This document shows positions 1 to 6,301 of a stretch of DNA of 11,811 bases, piece by piece. A program made the position numbers and the translations under genes. The DNA lies in contig JAJYNP010000034.1 in the NCBI GenBank assembly GCA_021786265.1, forward strand, positions 1 through 11,811, given 5' to 3'. The notes beneath the pieces were generated by a model. It did not search any database, was not told the DNA's origin, and worked only from the letters and a program-made list of their open reading frames with translations. The stretch's first letter is position 1. The number at the start of each line of letters is the position of its first letter. This DNA is from Chloroflexota bacterium (GTDB lineage Bacteria > Chloroflexota > Limnocylindria > Limnocylindrales > CSP1-4).

Positions 1-2
1 CC

Positions 3-95
3 TACGAGTCCATCCACGAGGTACGCCATTTCGACCCGGCGACCGGCCGGCTCGAGCCCGAGCCTGCTGCAGCGAAGGTTCCGCAGCCCGTGTGA
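3..95 (+). CDS. C-terminal tail of an unidentified protein (5' end outside window)
   Basis: An open frame enters from the window edge and ends at a TGA at 93-95, giving about 30 residues that begin YESIHEVRHFDPATGRL and end in an Ala/Pro-rich tail. Codon third positions are G/C-rich like the neighbouring genes, which supports real coding. The tail looks like a disordered C-terminus following a folded domain, but there is too little sequence to name a family. It converges on the response-regulator gene, whose stop lies 167 bases downstream. Confidence 0.5.
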   Translation, partial: YESIHEVRHFDPATGRLEPEPAAAKVPQPV

Positions 96-112
96 GCACT
101 CGCGTGCCGCGC

Positions 113-129
113 GTGGCCGGGACGGCCAC
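113..129 (+). terminator. Short GC hairpin downstream of the first gene (possible terminator)
   Basis: GTGGCC and GGCCAC form a perfect 6-bp stem around a 5-base loop, 17 bases after the stop at 95. There is no T-tract, so it is at best a weak or factor-assisted terminator between two convergent genes. Confidence 0.25.
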
Positions 130-160
130 CCGCGCCGGCAAGGCTCCTGGGGACCCACGC

Positions 161-188
161 GGAGCGGCAACTGTGGAGCGGCAACCTG
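161..188 (+). repeat. Two-copy tandem direct repeat, 14-bp period
   Basis: GGAGCGGCAAC occurs at 161-171 and again at 175-185. The two 14-base units (161-174 and 175-188) differ only in their last few bases. The repeat lies in the non-coding gap between the first gene and the response regulator. A direct repeat of this kind could be a paired protein-binding site or a small slippage duplication; the sequence does not decide which. Confidence 0.5.
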
Positions 189-190
189 GT

Positions 191-213
191 AGCGATGAAA
201 ACCCGGAGGTCGG
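191..213 (+). repeat. Copy A of a 23-base inverted repeat shared with the kinase start region
   Basis: The 23 bases at 191-213 match the reverse complement of 2382-2404 with one mismatch (22 of 23). The shared core is AGCGATGAAAACCCGG, so both copies carry an ATG followed by codons for Lys-Thr-Arg. The second copy covers an internal ATG of the histidine-kinase gene. Copy A lies just beyond the end of the response-regulator gene, so the two copies flank the two-component operon in opposite orientation. Confidence 0.6.
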
Positions 214-262
214 GCGATCACCCGGCTCATGGCGGCGGTCGGCCGCGGCGGCGGACCCGGGC

Positions 263-880
263 TCACCCGGCAACGTCGAGCCAACCCTCGCGCATGGCGC
301 GCATTGCGAGTTCGGTGCGGGTGGCGGCTCTGGTTCGGCGGAATAGCACGCGCAGGTACGACTCGACCGTCTTCTCCGTGAGCCCCAGCGCGCGGCCGAT
401 CTCGTCGTTCGAGCGGCCCTCGACGAGGAGTCGGAGCACCGATCGGTCGCGCAGGGTGAGGTGCGGCGGGCGCCGAGTCGTCGCAAGGGCTGCGGAGATT
501 GCGTGACCGCCCTCCGCGACGACCCGAATGTGCTGCGCTAGCGATTCGAGCGGCTCGCTCTTGAGCACATACCCGGCCGCACCCGCCTCCAGGGCAGCCG
601 AGACGTACGCCGGTTGGGCAAAGGCAGACAGCACCAGGACCCGCGTGCGCCCATCGTTCCGCAGCTCCCGGATGAGGTCGAGCGCGAGGTCGTTCCCGAG
701 CCGGAGGTCCATGAGTGCGACGTCGGGCCGATCGCCACGCGCACGATCACGCGCATCTGCTGCGTCGCCCACCGCCCAGGCAACCACCATGTCCTCGCAG
801 GCTGACAGGCCCGCGACGCTTCCTGCCCGGACCACCGGATGGTCGTCGATGATGCCGACGCGGATCACCTGGTGGTCCAT
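263..880 (-). CDS. NarL/FixJ (LuxR) family response regulator
   Basis: This 205-residue DNA-binding response regulator has a receiver domain at about residues 5-122. It carries the acidic pair D12-D13, phospho-acceptor D58 in ALMDLRLG, S85 and K107 in GYVLKSEP. A GerE/LuxR helix-turn-helix follows at about 141-200 (LTLRDRSVLRLL, then NDEIGRALGLTEKTVESYL). Length and architecture are normal for the family. The ATG at 878-880 has a GGAG five bases upstream, and the gene starts inside the last codons of the kinase (16-base overlap), so the pair is translationally coupled. The kinase presumably phosphorylates D58, leading to dimerisation and promoter binding. Target genes cannot be read from the sequence; the divergent secreted-protein gene beyond the kinase is a plausible candidate by position only. 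Family assignment is firm. Confidence 0.95.
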   Translation of the reverse strand: MDHQVIRVGIIDDHPVVRAGSVAGLSACEDMVVAWAVGDAADARDRARGDRPDVALMDLRLGNDLALDLIRELRNDGRTRVLVLSAFAQPAYVSAALEAGAAGYVLKSEPLESLAQHIRVVAEGGHAISAALATTRRPPHLTLRDRSVLRLLVEGRSNDEIGRALGLTEKTVESYLRVLFRRTRAATRTELAMRAMREGWLDVAG

Positions 881-2451
881 ACCAGCTCCACTTGCGTGCC
901 ATGACGTGGCGCGGAACGGAGCCGAAGCCGCGCACCGATCGACTCAGCCCGCTCGCGCATGGCGACCAGGCCGTAGTGGCCACCCTGGAGGGCGCTGCCG
1001 AGTGCATCCTGGCTGAACCCGCGTCCGTCGTCGCGCACGACGAGCCGGCAGCGTGAGCCGTCCCCCTCCACCACGAGCTCGATCCGATGCGCCGCGGCAT
1101 GCCGGAAAGCATTCCGAAGCGCCTCCTCGCCAATCCGATAGAGCTGCAGCTCGACCTCGGCCGGCAGCCAGCCATCCTGGAGCGCAACCGTGGGCGCGAC
1201 GGTCACGCTGGCAGGCCGCTCTGCTCGGGCGAAGGTGGCCAGAGCCTCTCCGAGGCCCAGGGCTCTCAGGAGCGGGGCCTCGAGCTCCTGGCCCAGGCTA
1301 CGCAACTGATCTGCCACCGCGCGGAGCTCCTCGGCTACCTCGCGGGCGCCGGTCGCGTCGAGTTTCTCGATCACGAGCGACAGCTCCTGGAGCGGGACGT
1401 CGTGGAGCTCGCGAGCAACGCGCTCGCGCTCGGCATCCAGCGCCTCGTCGGTGAGCCGGTGACGCAACCCGGCTGGAACCATGCCGGCCGGAATACGCGA
1501 CGCAACCCGCCAGGCCAGCCAGCCGGCGGTCGCGCCCGAGGCGAGGGCTCCAACCGAGACCGGTAGCGGGGGCCGTACGGTGAGCGCCATCAGCAGGCCG
1601 GCTGCTCCGCCGCCCGCGATGCTGGCCAAATCGCCCGTGCGCACACGTGCGGGCAGGGTGACGAACCGACCAACGGATGTTGCCGCTGCGATGGCCAGAC
1701 CGGCGGTCCGTGCGCTGAGACGCGCCCCCTCGGCCAGCGGGTACAACACGGGCATCAGCAGGATCGCGAACAACCAGCCGGCGAGCGTGAGCGCGGTGGC
1801 GCTGCCCACCAGCACGGCAGTGCGGGTTCGCGCGGGCCCGACCATCGCCACCGTCGCGGCGAGCGCCGCAGTGAGCGGACCGAGGATACCGCCGAGTAGC
1901 ATCGGCACAGGAAGCCCCGAGGCCGCGACCGGAAGCGCGGCGAGTGGCTGGCCGACCGCGGCCACCAGCAGCGCGCCGCGGTACGCGCGGACGCGCCAGG
2001 CGAGCGCCACCCCCGTGATGAGAAGGGCGGCCGCGATCCATGCCCAGCGAGCGACGTCATACAGGTCGGCGTAGGCCCGCTCATGCGTTGCGCGGACCTC
2101 GACCCCGGACGCGTCGGCCGCGGTCAGCGCACCGGCGGTGACGTCGTTCTCGACGACCGTCATCCCGGCTCGGAGCCCATGACCCCACGCTGGGCCGCCC
2201 GGCCAGACCGACGCGATGGTCGCCGGCGTGCCCGTCGTGTCCAGGTGCACGCCCAGCTCGACCTGCGGCGCGAGAGCGAGCCAGAGACCGAGAGCGACGC
2301 CAGCGGCGCAGGTAGCCAGCCCCGCGAGCGCCAGACCGCTGCCCGCGCGGTCGAGCCCGCGCGCGGGCTCGTGTGCAACAGCCGACCCCCGGGTTTTCAT
2401 CGCTTTCGTCATGCCCCGCGTGCGGTTCAGGATGGCCGCGTCGGTAGCCAT
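865..2451 (-). CDS. Multi-TM sensor histidine kinase (HisKA_3 type) with PDZ-like segment
   Basis: This 528-residue membrane kinase has a first membrane helix at about residues 39-60. A presumably extracytoplasmic stretch (61-132) follows, containing a PDZ-like motif around GGPAWGHGLRAGMTVVEND. Six or seven hydrophobic helices lie between about 135 and 318. The dimerisation/phosphotransfer helix has ERVARELHDVPLQE with phospho-acceptor H350. The HATPase domain shows an N-box (EEALRNAFRHA), DDGRGF and a GHYGLVAMRERAESIG lid. It autophosphorylates H350 and passes phosphate to the downstream regulator, which overlaps it. The start is uncertain: ATG at 2451, 2412 and 2400 are all in frame and none has a good ribosome site. 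The ATG at 2400 sits in a 23-base repeat and would give a 511-residue protein. The ligand is unknown; the PDZ-like part suggests sensing of a peptide or misfolded protein, which is inference. Confidence 0.93.
   Translation of the reverse strand: MATDAAILNRTRGMTKAMKTRGSAVAHEPARGLDRAGSGLALAGLATCAAGVALGLWLALAPQVELGVHLDTTGTPATIASVWPGGPAWGHGLRAGMTVVENDVTAGALTAADASGVEVRATHERAYADLYDVARWAWIAAALLITGVALAWRVRAYRGALLVAAVGQPLAALPVAASGLPVPMLLGGILGPLTAALAATVAMVGPARTRTAVLVGSATALTLAGWLFAILLMPVLYPLAEGARLSARTAGLAIAAATSVGRFVTLPARVRTGDLASIAGGGAAGLLMALTVRPPLPVSVGALASGATAGWLAWRVASRIPAGMVPAGLRHRLTDEALDAERERVARELHDVPLQELSLVIEKLDATGAREVAEELRAVADQLRSLGQELEAPLLRALGLGEALATFARAERPASVTVAPTVALQDGWLPAEVELQLYRIGEEALRNAFRHAAAHRIELVVEGDGSRCRLVVRDDGRGFSQDALGSALQGGHYGLVAMRERAESIGARLRLRSAPRHGTQVELVWTTR
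2382..2404 (-). repeat. Copy B of the 23-base inverted repeat (kinase internal ATG)
   Basis: The reverse complement of 2382-2404 matches 191-213 at 22 of 23 bases. It includes the in-frame ATG at 2398-2400 of the kinase and the codons for KTR that follow. This copy is inside coding sequence if the kinase starts at 2451 or 2412, and is the start region itself if it starts at 2400. Confidence 0.6.
2412..2431 (+). repeat. 20-base exact direct repeat, copy 1 (kinase 5' region)
   Basis: TGCCCCGCGTGCGGTTCAGG occurs here and, identically and in the same orientation, at 4656-4675. This copy is just upstream of the kinase ATG at 2400 (or within codons 7-14 of the longest kinase frame) and is only 7 bases from the 23-base inverted repeat. 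An exact 20-base match is unlikely by chance in a window of this size, even at high GC. Confidence 0.6.
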
Positions 2452-2471
2452 GCACGAGGGCCATAGCGCAC

Positions 2472-3020
2472 ATGCACCACCCGTATCTTCGCCTCACCAC
2501 TGCGGTCCGGCTGTGCGTCGCGGGCACGCTCCTCGGGGCGGCACTCGTGGGGGCCGGGCCGGGCTCCAGCAGCCCGACGCTCGCGAGCAGCGGGCCAGTC
2601 CTCCAGGCGACGCTCGACGGCCGGGCGATTGCGCTCTCCGAGGTCGGGCGCTACCACTGCGACGACCTCGCCGCCCCGCAGATCCACTGCTTCGCGAGCG
2701 CCGCGGCGCGCGACGCCGACGTAGTCGCGCTCCAGCCTGCACTCGCGCCGATGACGGCCGCGTACGTGCAGTGGTGGGACAACGCGTATCCGACGTCCAG
2801 CTCGGGCTCGTACGTCGCCTCGTTGCCCTATCCGGACCTGCGCACGATCGGCTGGAACGATCGCATCAGTGCCTTCGTCGCCCTGGGCGGGCACGCGGGT
2901 CGCTTCGGCCAGGACATCGGCATGACCGGGCGCCTCTACAACTTCTGCTGCAACGTATCGGTCCCCTACGTGGGCGATGCGTGGAACGACACGTTCAGCT
3001 CGGTGGAGCCACTGTCGTGA
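2472..3020 (+). CDS. Secreted beta-gamma-crystallin-like calcium-binding protein
   Basis: This 182-residue exported protein has a positively charged N-terminus and a hydrophobic stretch (about residues 10-28), then Gly/Ser-rich sequence, consistent with a signal peptide. The mature part contains two crystallin-type motifs: WNDRISA at 128-134 and WNDTFSS at 171-177. The second fits the (N/D)(N/D)xx(S/T)S calcium signature exactly and the first lacks only the last Ser. An aromatic-rich strand (YVQWWDNAYP, 98-107) precedes the first motif, as in peptidase-inhibitor/crystallin-type secreted domains. Mature cysteines are C63, C73, C159 and C160. The gene diverges from the kinase with only 20 bases between the longest frames, so the two probably share a regulatory region. 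GAGGG lies 11 bases before the ATG. Its role is unknown; a calcium-stabilised extracellular protein or protease inhibitor is plausible. Confidence 0.72.
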   Translation: MHHPYLRLTTAVRLCVAGTLLGAALVGAGPGSSSPTLASSGPVLQATLDGRAIALSEVGRYHCDDLAAPQIHCFASAAARDADVVALQPALAPMTAAYVQWWDNAYPTSSSGSYVASLPYPDLRTIGWNDRISAFVALGGHAGRFGQDIGMTGRLYNFCCNVSVPYVGDAWNDTFSSVEPLS

Positions 3021-3091
3021 ATGTAGCTCTCACGCGTGAATCAACCGGCCGGAGCTTATCCAGCCACGTTAGCGGGAGGGAAGGAGGGCCT

Positions 3092-3169
3092 ATGGCCGAC
3101 GCAGCATTTCCTGAAGCCCATCGGTGCGACCTACACGGGAGGCCTCAAGGATGCACACCCGAAGACTAG
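3092..3169 (+). CDS. Possible 25-residue leader ORF upstream of the six-Cys secreted protein
   Basis: A very strong ribosome site (AAGGAGG, 3081-3087) lies four bases before an ATG at 3092. The frame reads MADAAFPEAHRCDLHG and continues to a TAG at 3167-3169. It overlaps the start of the secreted-protein gene (ATG at 3151) by 19 bases in another frame. That layout would let ribosomes finishing the short frame affect initiation at 3151. No family is recognisable and two cysteines are the only notable residues. The purine-rich stretch could instead be a chance signal in a 130-base gap. Confidence 0.3.
   Translation: MADAAFPEAHRCDLHGRPQGCTPED
3137..3142 (+). promoter_or_regulatory. Ribosome binding site fixing the 3151 start
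   Basis: GGGAGG is eight bases upstream of the ATG at 3151. The in-frame GTG at 3124 lies upstream of this site and would leave it inside the coding region, so the ATG is preferred. Confidence 0.6.
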
Positions 3170-3669
3170 TCAAGGCGATTCTGGCGGGCGCGCTGATCGC
3201 CCTGATCACCGCACCCACGGCGTTGGCCGCCAGTCCCACGGCCACCCAGGGAACGGCACCCCTCATGCCCACCGGAACGTCGGCAGGCGTAACCCCGATG
3301 GCAAGCAATCCGTGGGGATGCATCAGCCGCAGCGACCTGCCGCACATGTCGACCCACGTGCCCGGCACGGTCGACGCCCAGGGCAACACCATCTGCCAGA
3401 CCATCATGCCGGCCATCTCGGTCTCGGCCGCGCTGTCCCGGCAGGACTGCTTCTTCCTCGTCTGCTGGTGGACCCAGGTCGACCAGAAGCAGCTGTCGGG
3501 AACGTTCCGCATGAGCATCTACGTGAATCCGGCGTACACCTGTGTGGGGAGCACGCCGACCCATCGCTTCCGGATCGACACCTATAGCCAGGCGACCGGG
3601 CCGGATGGGATCATCTACGCGGCGTCCACCTACAACGAGTCCGGGGCCCTGCCCTGCGGGGGCGGCTGA
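3151..3669 (+). CDS. Small secreted protein with six cysteines, unknown function
   Basis: This 172-residue protein starts MHTRRLVKAILAGALIALI and has a clear Sec signal peptide with likely cleavage after TALA (residue 26). The mature protein opens with a Thr/Pro/Ser-rich linker (about 28-52). A compact domain follows with C57, C82, C100, C105, C131 and C169, enough for three disulfides. Notable stretches are SRQDCFFLVCWWTQVDQKQ (96-114) and YAASTYNESGALPCGG near the end. I do not recognise a family. It follows the crystallin-like protein in the same direction after a 130-base gap and is closed by a strong inverted repeat just past its stop, so it is probably an independent or read-through unit. 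Export is firm; function is unknown. Confidence 0.75.
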   Translation: MHTRRLVKAILAGALIALITAPTALAASPTATQGTAPLMPTGTSAGVTPMASNPWGCISRSDLPHMSTHVPGTVDAQGNTICQTIMPAISVSAALSRQDCFFLVCWWTQVDQKQLSGTFRMSIYVNPAYTCVGSTPTHRFRIDTYSQATGPDGIIYAASTYNESGALPCGGG

Positions 3670-3677
3670 GGAGTAGA

Positions 3678-3713
3678 CCGGTCGGTCGCCGTCGGCCGAC
3701 CGCGACCGACCGG
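3678..3713 (+). terminator. 12-bp inverted repeat with nested palindrome (likely terminator hairpin)
   Basis: CCGGTCGGTCGC (3678-3689) and its exact complement GCGACCGACCGG (3702-3713) frame a 12-base centre holding the 10-base palindrome GTCGGCCGAC (3691-3700). It begins nine bases after the stop of the six-Cys protein. The RNA could form one long stem or a cruciform-like fold. There is no T-tract, so termination would depend on the strong GC stem; a protein operator is the alternative. Confidence 0.55.
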
Positions 3714-3722
3714 ACCATCGGC

Positions 3723-3728
3723 AAGGAG
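3723..3728 (+). promoter_or_regulatory. Strong ribosome site in front of an ATC codon
   Basis: AAGGAG ends six bases before ATC at 3735 (and nine before ATC at 3738) in the frame of the LolA-like gene. No ATG, GTG or TTG occurs in that frame before 3873, so this site suggests either an ATC start or a start codon lost by point change. Confidence 0.45.
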
Positions 3729-3734
3729 ACCGGG

Positions 3735-4499
3735 ATCATCGACCCGCTCGAGGCCGCGCGACGCGGGCACCACCGGCTGGCAACGCTGACCGGGCAGGTA
3801 TCCGTCCTGCTGGACCGACCGGCGCTGCGGCGTGCCTGGCAGGCGTGGCTGGCGGACCGGCTGCCGGGCAGCGTGGCGGCGCTCGAGCCGACCGAACGGA
3901 GCGAGCGGCTGTCAGGACGGAGCCAAGGGTGGCACGGAGGGAAGGCACCCACCGTCCCGCCGGTCTCGCCCTTCGAGGCGGTCCCGGCGCGACTGGTCTG
4001 CTCGGTCGCCCGTGCGCTGCCCGACCGGTGGCGGGTGGAGACCCGAGCTGACGAGGAGCCGCAGACCGCGATCCTGGTGACCATGGGCCGGCGGTGGTGG
4101 ACTGGCATTCGATCGGCCGGCCCCGACGGCGTGGACCGGATCCGTCCGGAGCGCACGGCCCTTCCGGCCGCGCCCGGGGTGCTCGAGGCCATGTTGGATG
4201 CATCCCGGATCCTGGACCAACTGACGCTCGAGCCGCTCGGCGAGGTCACGCAGGCCGGTCGGGCCTGCGTGCGCCTGGTGGGCACGCACCGGGATGTCGA
4301 GGACTACCCGGTCTGGCCGGGGGATGCGTACGAACTTCGCTTGGACCGCGAGTTTGGAGTGCTGCTCCGGTTCGCGGCCCGGTACGGCGGCGCCGAGGCG
4401 GCCGTCGCGGAGTTCGGCGAGGTTCGCTTCAACGTCGAGCTCCCCGAGGCAATCTTCCTGACCGGGCTGGCGACGGACGCCGAGTGGCGGGAGGCGTGA
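3735..4499 (+). CDS. LolA/RseB-like protein of unknown role; start codon uncertain
   Basis: The frame is open with normal coding codon use from well before 3735 to the TGA at 4497-4499. Read from the ATC at 3735, just after AAGGAG, it gives 254 residues (IIDPLEAARRGHHRLATLTG...). The first conventional start is GTG at 3873, which has no ribosome site and would discard 46 residues that look coding. The middle part (RLVCSVARALPDRWRVETRA, then GRRWWTGIRSAG) and the end (AYELRLDREFGVLLRFAAR, then FNVELPEAIF) resemble LolA/RseB-superfamily proteins found beside sigma/anti-sigma genes, where a beta-sheet half-barrel binds lipid or senses envelope state. There is no signal peptide, which is odd for that role. 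It lies directly upstream of the sigma-factor remnant. The family call is moderate and the function is inferred. Confidence 0.6.
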   Translation: MIDPLEAARRGHHRLATLTGQVSVLLDRPALRRAWQAWLADRLPGSVAALEPTERSERLSGRSQGWHGGKAPTVPPVSPFEAVPARLVCSVARALPDRWRVETRADEEPQTAILVTMGRRWWTGIRSAGPDGVDRIRPERTALPAAPGVLEAMLDASRILDQLTLEPLGEVTQAGRACVRLVGTHRDVEDYPVWPGDAYELRLDREFGVLLRFAARYGGAEAAVAEFGEVRFNVELPEAIFLTGLATDAEWREA

Positions 4500-4539
4500 C
4501 CGCCCGTCCACCTGGGCCTCGCGCGGGCGCACCGTCAGC

Positions 4540-4572
4540 GCCCCTGGCGTCGCGAGCCCGCCACCCAGGGGC
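4540..4572 (+). terminator. 8-bp inverted repeat after the LolA-like gene
   Basis: GCCCCTGG (4540-4547) pairs exactly with CCAGGGGC (4565-4572) across a 17-base loop, 41 bases after the stop at 4499. There is no T-tract. It could terminate the LolA-like transcript, but the loop is long. Confidence 0.3.
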
Positions 4573-4630
4573 CGGCCAACACCGTCGACTCGAGGGCAGC
4601 CGGGCCAGGACGGCCGCCAGCAGGCGTACT

Positions 4631-4805
4631 CGGTTGCCTCGAGCGCTCCCCCACGTGCCCCGCGTGCGGTTCAGGTTTGTCCCTCGACGAGATCGCCGCG
4701 CACACGGGTGAGCGCCGTGGCACGGTGAAGTCGCGCCTCCACTACGCCCTGCAACACCTGCGGGCGGCGTATGAACGCGACGAGGCCAGCGAGAACGGGC
4801 GATGA
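4631..4805 (+). pseudogene. ECF sigma-factor remnant (region 4 only)
   Basis: From 4674 the frame reads GLSLDEIAAHTGERRGTVKS and continues SRLHYALQHLRAAYE to a TGA at 4803-4805. This is the sigma region 4 helix-turn-helix that binds the -35 element. The stretch before it, 4631-4672, reads RLPRALPHVPRVRF in a different frame, which resembles the beginning of region 4. The two parts are joined by an odd base (4673) where intact ECF factors normally have a couple more residues, so a small deletion or shift is likely. Sigma region 2 is not found in any frame of 4500-4630. The stop overlaps the ATG of the next gene (ATGA, 4802-4805), the usual sigma/anti-sigma coupling. The exact 20-base repeat copy 2 lies on the break. 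It cannot work as a sigma factor. Confidence 0.7.
4656..4675 (+). repeat. 20-base exact direct repeat, copy 2 (sigma remnant break)
   Basis: This is identical to 2412-2431. It ends two bases into the surviving region 4 frame, exactly at the point where the sigma remnant changes frame. The position suggests recombination, or deletion next to a repeat. Confidence 0.6.
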
Positions 4806-6301
4806 GCGACGAGCAGTTCGAGCGGGATCTCCAGCGGATCCTCGCACGGATGATGGCCGAGCCCGCCTCCCCGGCCCTGCGGGCACGCGTTGCCGATGTG
4901 CTCGCCTCGCCCCGGCCGGCGAGTCGGCATTAGCTGCGTCTCGCGCCGCGGCTCGCGGCCGGACTCGCCGCCGCCGTGCTCATCGTGGCCCTCGGCGCGA
5001 TGCTCCTCGCGCTCCGTCCTCCCACCGGGCCGGTACCCGCCGCGAGTCCGTCGCCGGGCGCGTCCCAGCCCGAGCCGACACCGACCCAGTCGCTCATGCC
5101 GTCTCCCACGGTCCTGCCAACGCCCTCGGCCACGTCGCCGCTCGCCGGCATCAGCGCTGTCAGCTTGCCCGCCGGCAGCGTGTGCACTGTCACCCTGCCG
5201 ATCGCTCTCGTGCCGGCGTCCGGTGGGCCGCCGCAGGGGCCCTACGTCTGCTTGGGCGCAGAGCCGATGGAGCCCAGCACCAGGACGCTCATGGTGGCGG
5301 ACCTGGGTGGGTCCGAGCGGGCGGTTCCGGTCCCGCTGCAGGAGTATGAGGCGATCGACTCGGCGCGCGCCGACGAGGGGATCCTCGTGGTCATGGTCTG
5401 GCGGCGCGACCCGCCGGTCGCTGAACACTCGACGACCCCCTGCTCGTCCGCATCGGGTCAGCCGGTTGCCTGGCGATTGCTCTCGGTGCCCCTCGGGAGC
5501 GACGGGCTGCCGTCGGGCGCATGGCACGAGCTCGACCACGGCGTCGCCACCCGGCAATTCCGATACCCGACTGCCGGGATCTACTGCGACGACCCGCTCG
5601 TGCCCGCGACGGCCGTGTCGTCAGGCTTGGTGGCCTACGCCGTCGAGCGTCCCACGCCGGAGTTGCCTGCCGGCTCATCCGTCGTGGTTCGGTCGCTCGC
5701 CACGGGCGCCATCGTCCGGGAGGTGACGACGGAGACAGCCGTGGTACACCTCGCCAGGTCCGCGACGACGCTCGCGTGGGTGAAATCGCCCAACGCTCTC
5801 GTTGCGGGAACCATCGATCGCTGGCGGATCATGCGCGCGCCACTCGCGACCGGCGATGCCCAGGAGATCACCGTGCCTGCCGCCGCGGCGGATGAGCCGC
5901 TGCCAGCCCAGGCCATCGCGCTCGACGGCGACGCCGTTCTCGCCCAGCTCGGCGGCAAGAGCTCGGGTGCGTTCACCATCCGCGCGGCAGGGTCGTCCGT
6001 CGAAGTCCTCAACCCCGTCGGTTCTCGGGAGTGCAGGCCGGTCGGCGCCTCGGGACCGGTCACGATCCTCGGCTGCTTCCAGCCAGGCACCGCCCAGCAA
6101 TTCGCCACCGACGATCACCTTGCCACCTGGTCTGCAGCGCGCGGCCTGCGCGTCATCGCGAACGCGCCGGGCGCGTTGCTCCGGTCCGAGCAGATCGTCG
6201 ATGGCTGGGAGGTCTGGCAGATGTATGACGCGAGCGGGAGACACCTCTTGCTCTCGGGGGTGCCGCTGAAAGCCCTGGTCGCGCTCGATGGGAACGAGTA
6301 G
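4802..6301 (+). pseudogene. Anti-sigma-like membrane protein with C-terminal beta-rich domain, cut by an in-frame TAG
   Basis: One frame runs from ATG 4802 to TAG 6299-6301, broken only by a TAG at 4931-4933 (codon 44). The first 43 residues (MSDEQFERDLQRILARMMAE...) look like a short cytoplasmic anti-sigma segment. Right after the TAG the frame resumes with LRLAPRLAAGLAAAVLIVAL, a membrane helix, then a Pro/Ser/Thr-rich linker and a long extracytoplasmic domain with repeated strand patterns, possibly propeller-like. Without the TAG it would be a 499-residue single-pass protein. A TGG-to-TAG change (Trp to stop) is the simplest cause. Restart at GTG 4976 or ATG 5000 would begin inside the membrane helix and lacks a ribosome site. 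The start overlaps the sigma remnant's stop. With both partners damaged, the sigma switch is probably dead. Confidence 0.7.

Noticed and set aside
4931..4933. TAG as pyrrolysine or reassigned amber codon
   Set aside because: TAG also terminates the same gene at 6299-6301 and ends the leader ORF at 3167-3169, there is no pyl gene here, and a Trp-to-stop change is simpler.
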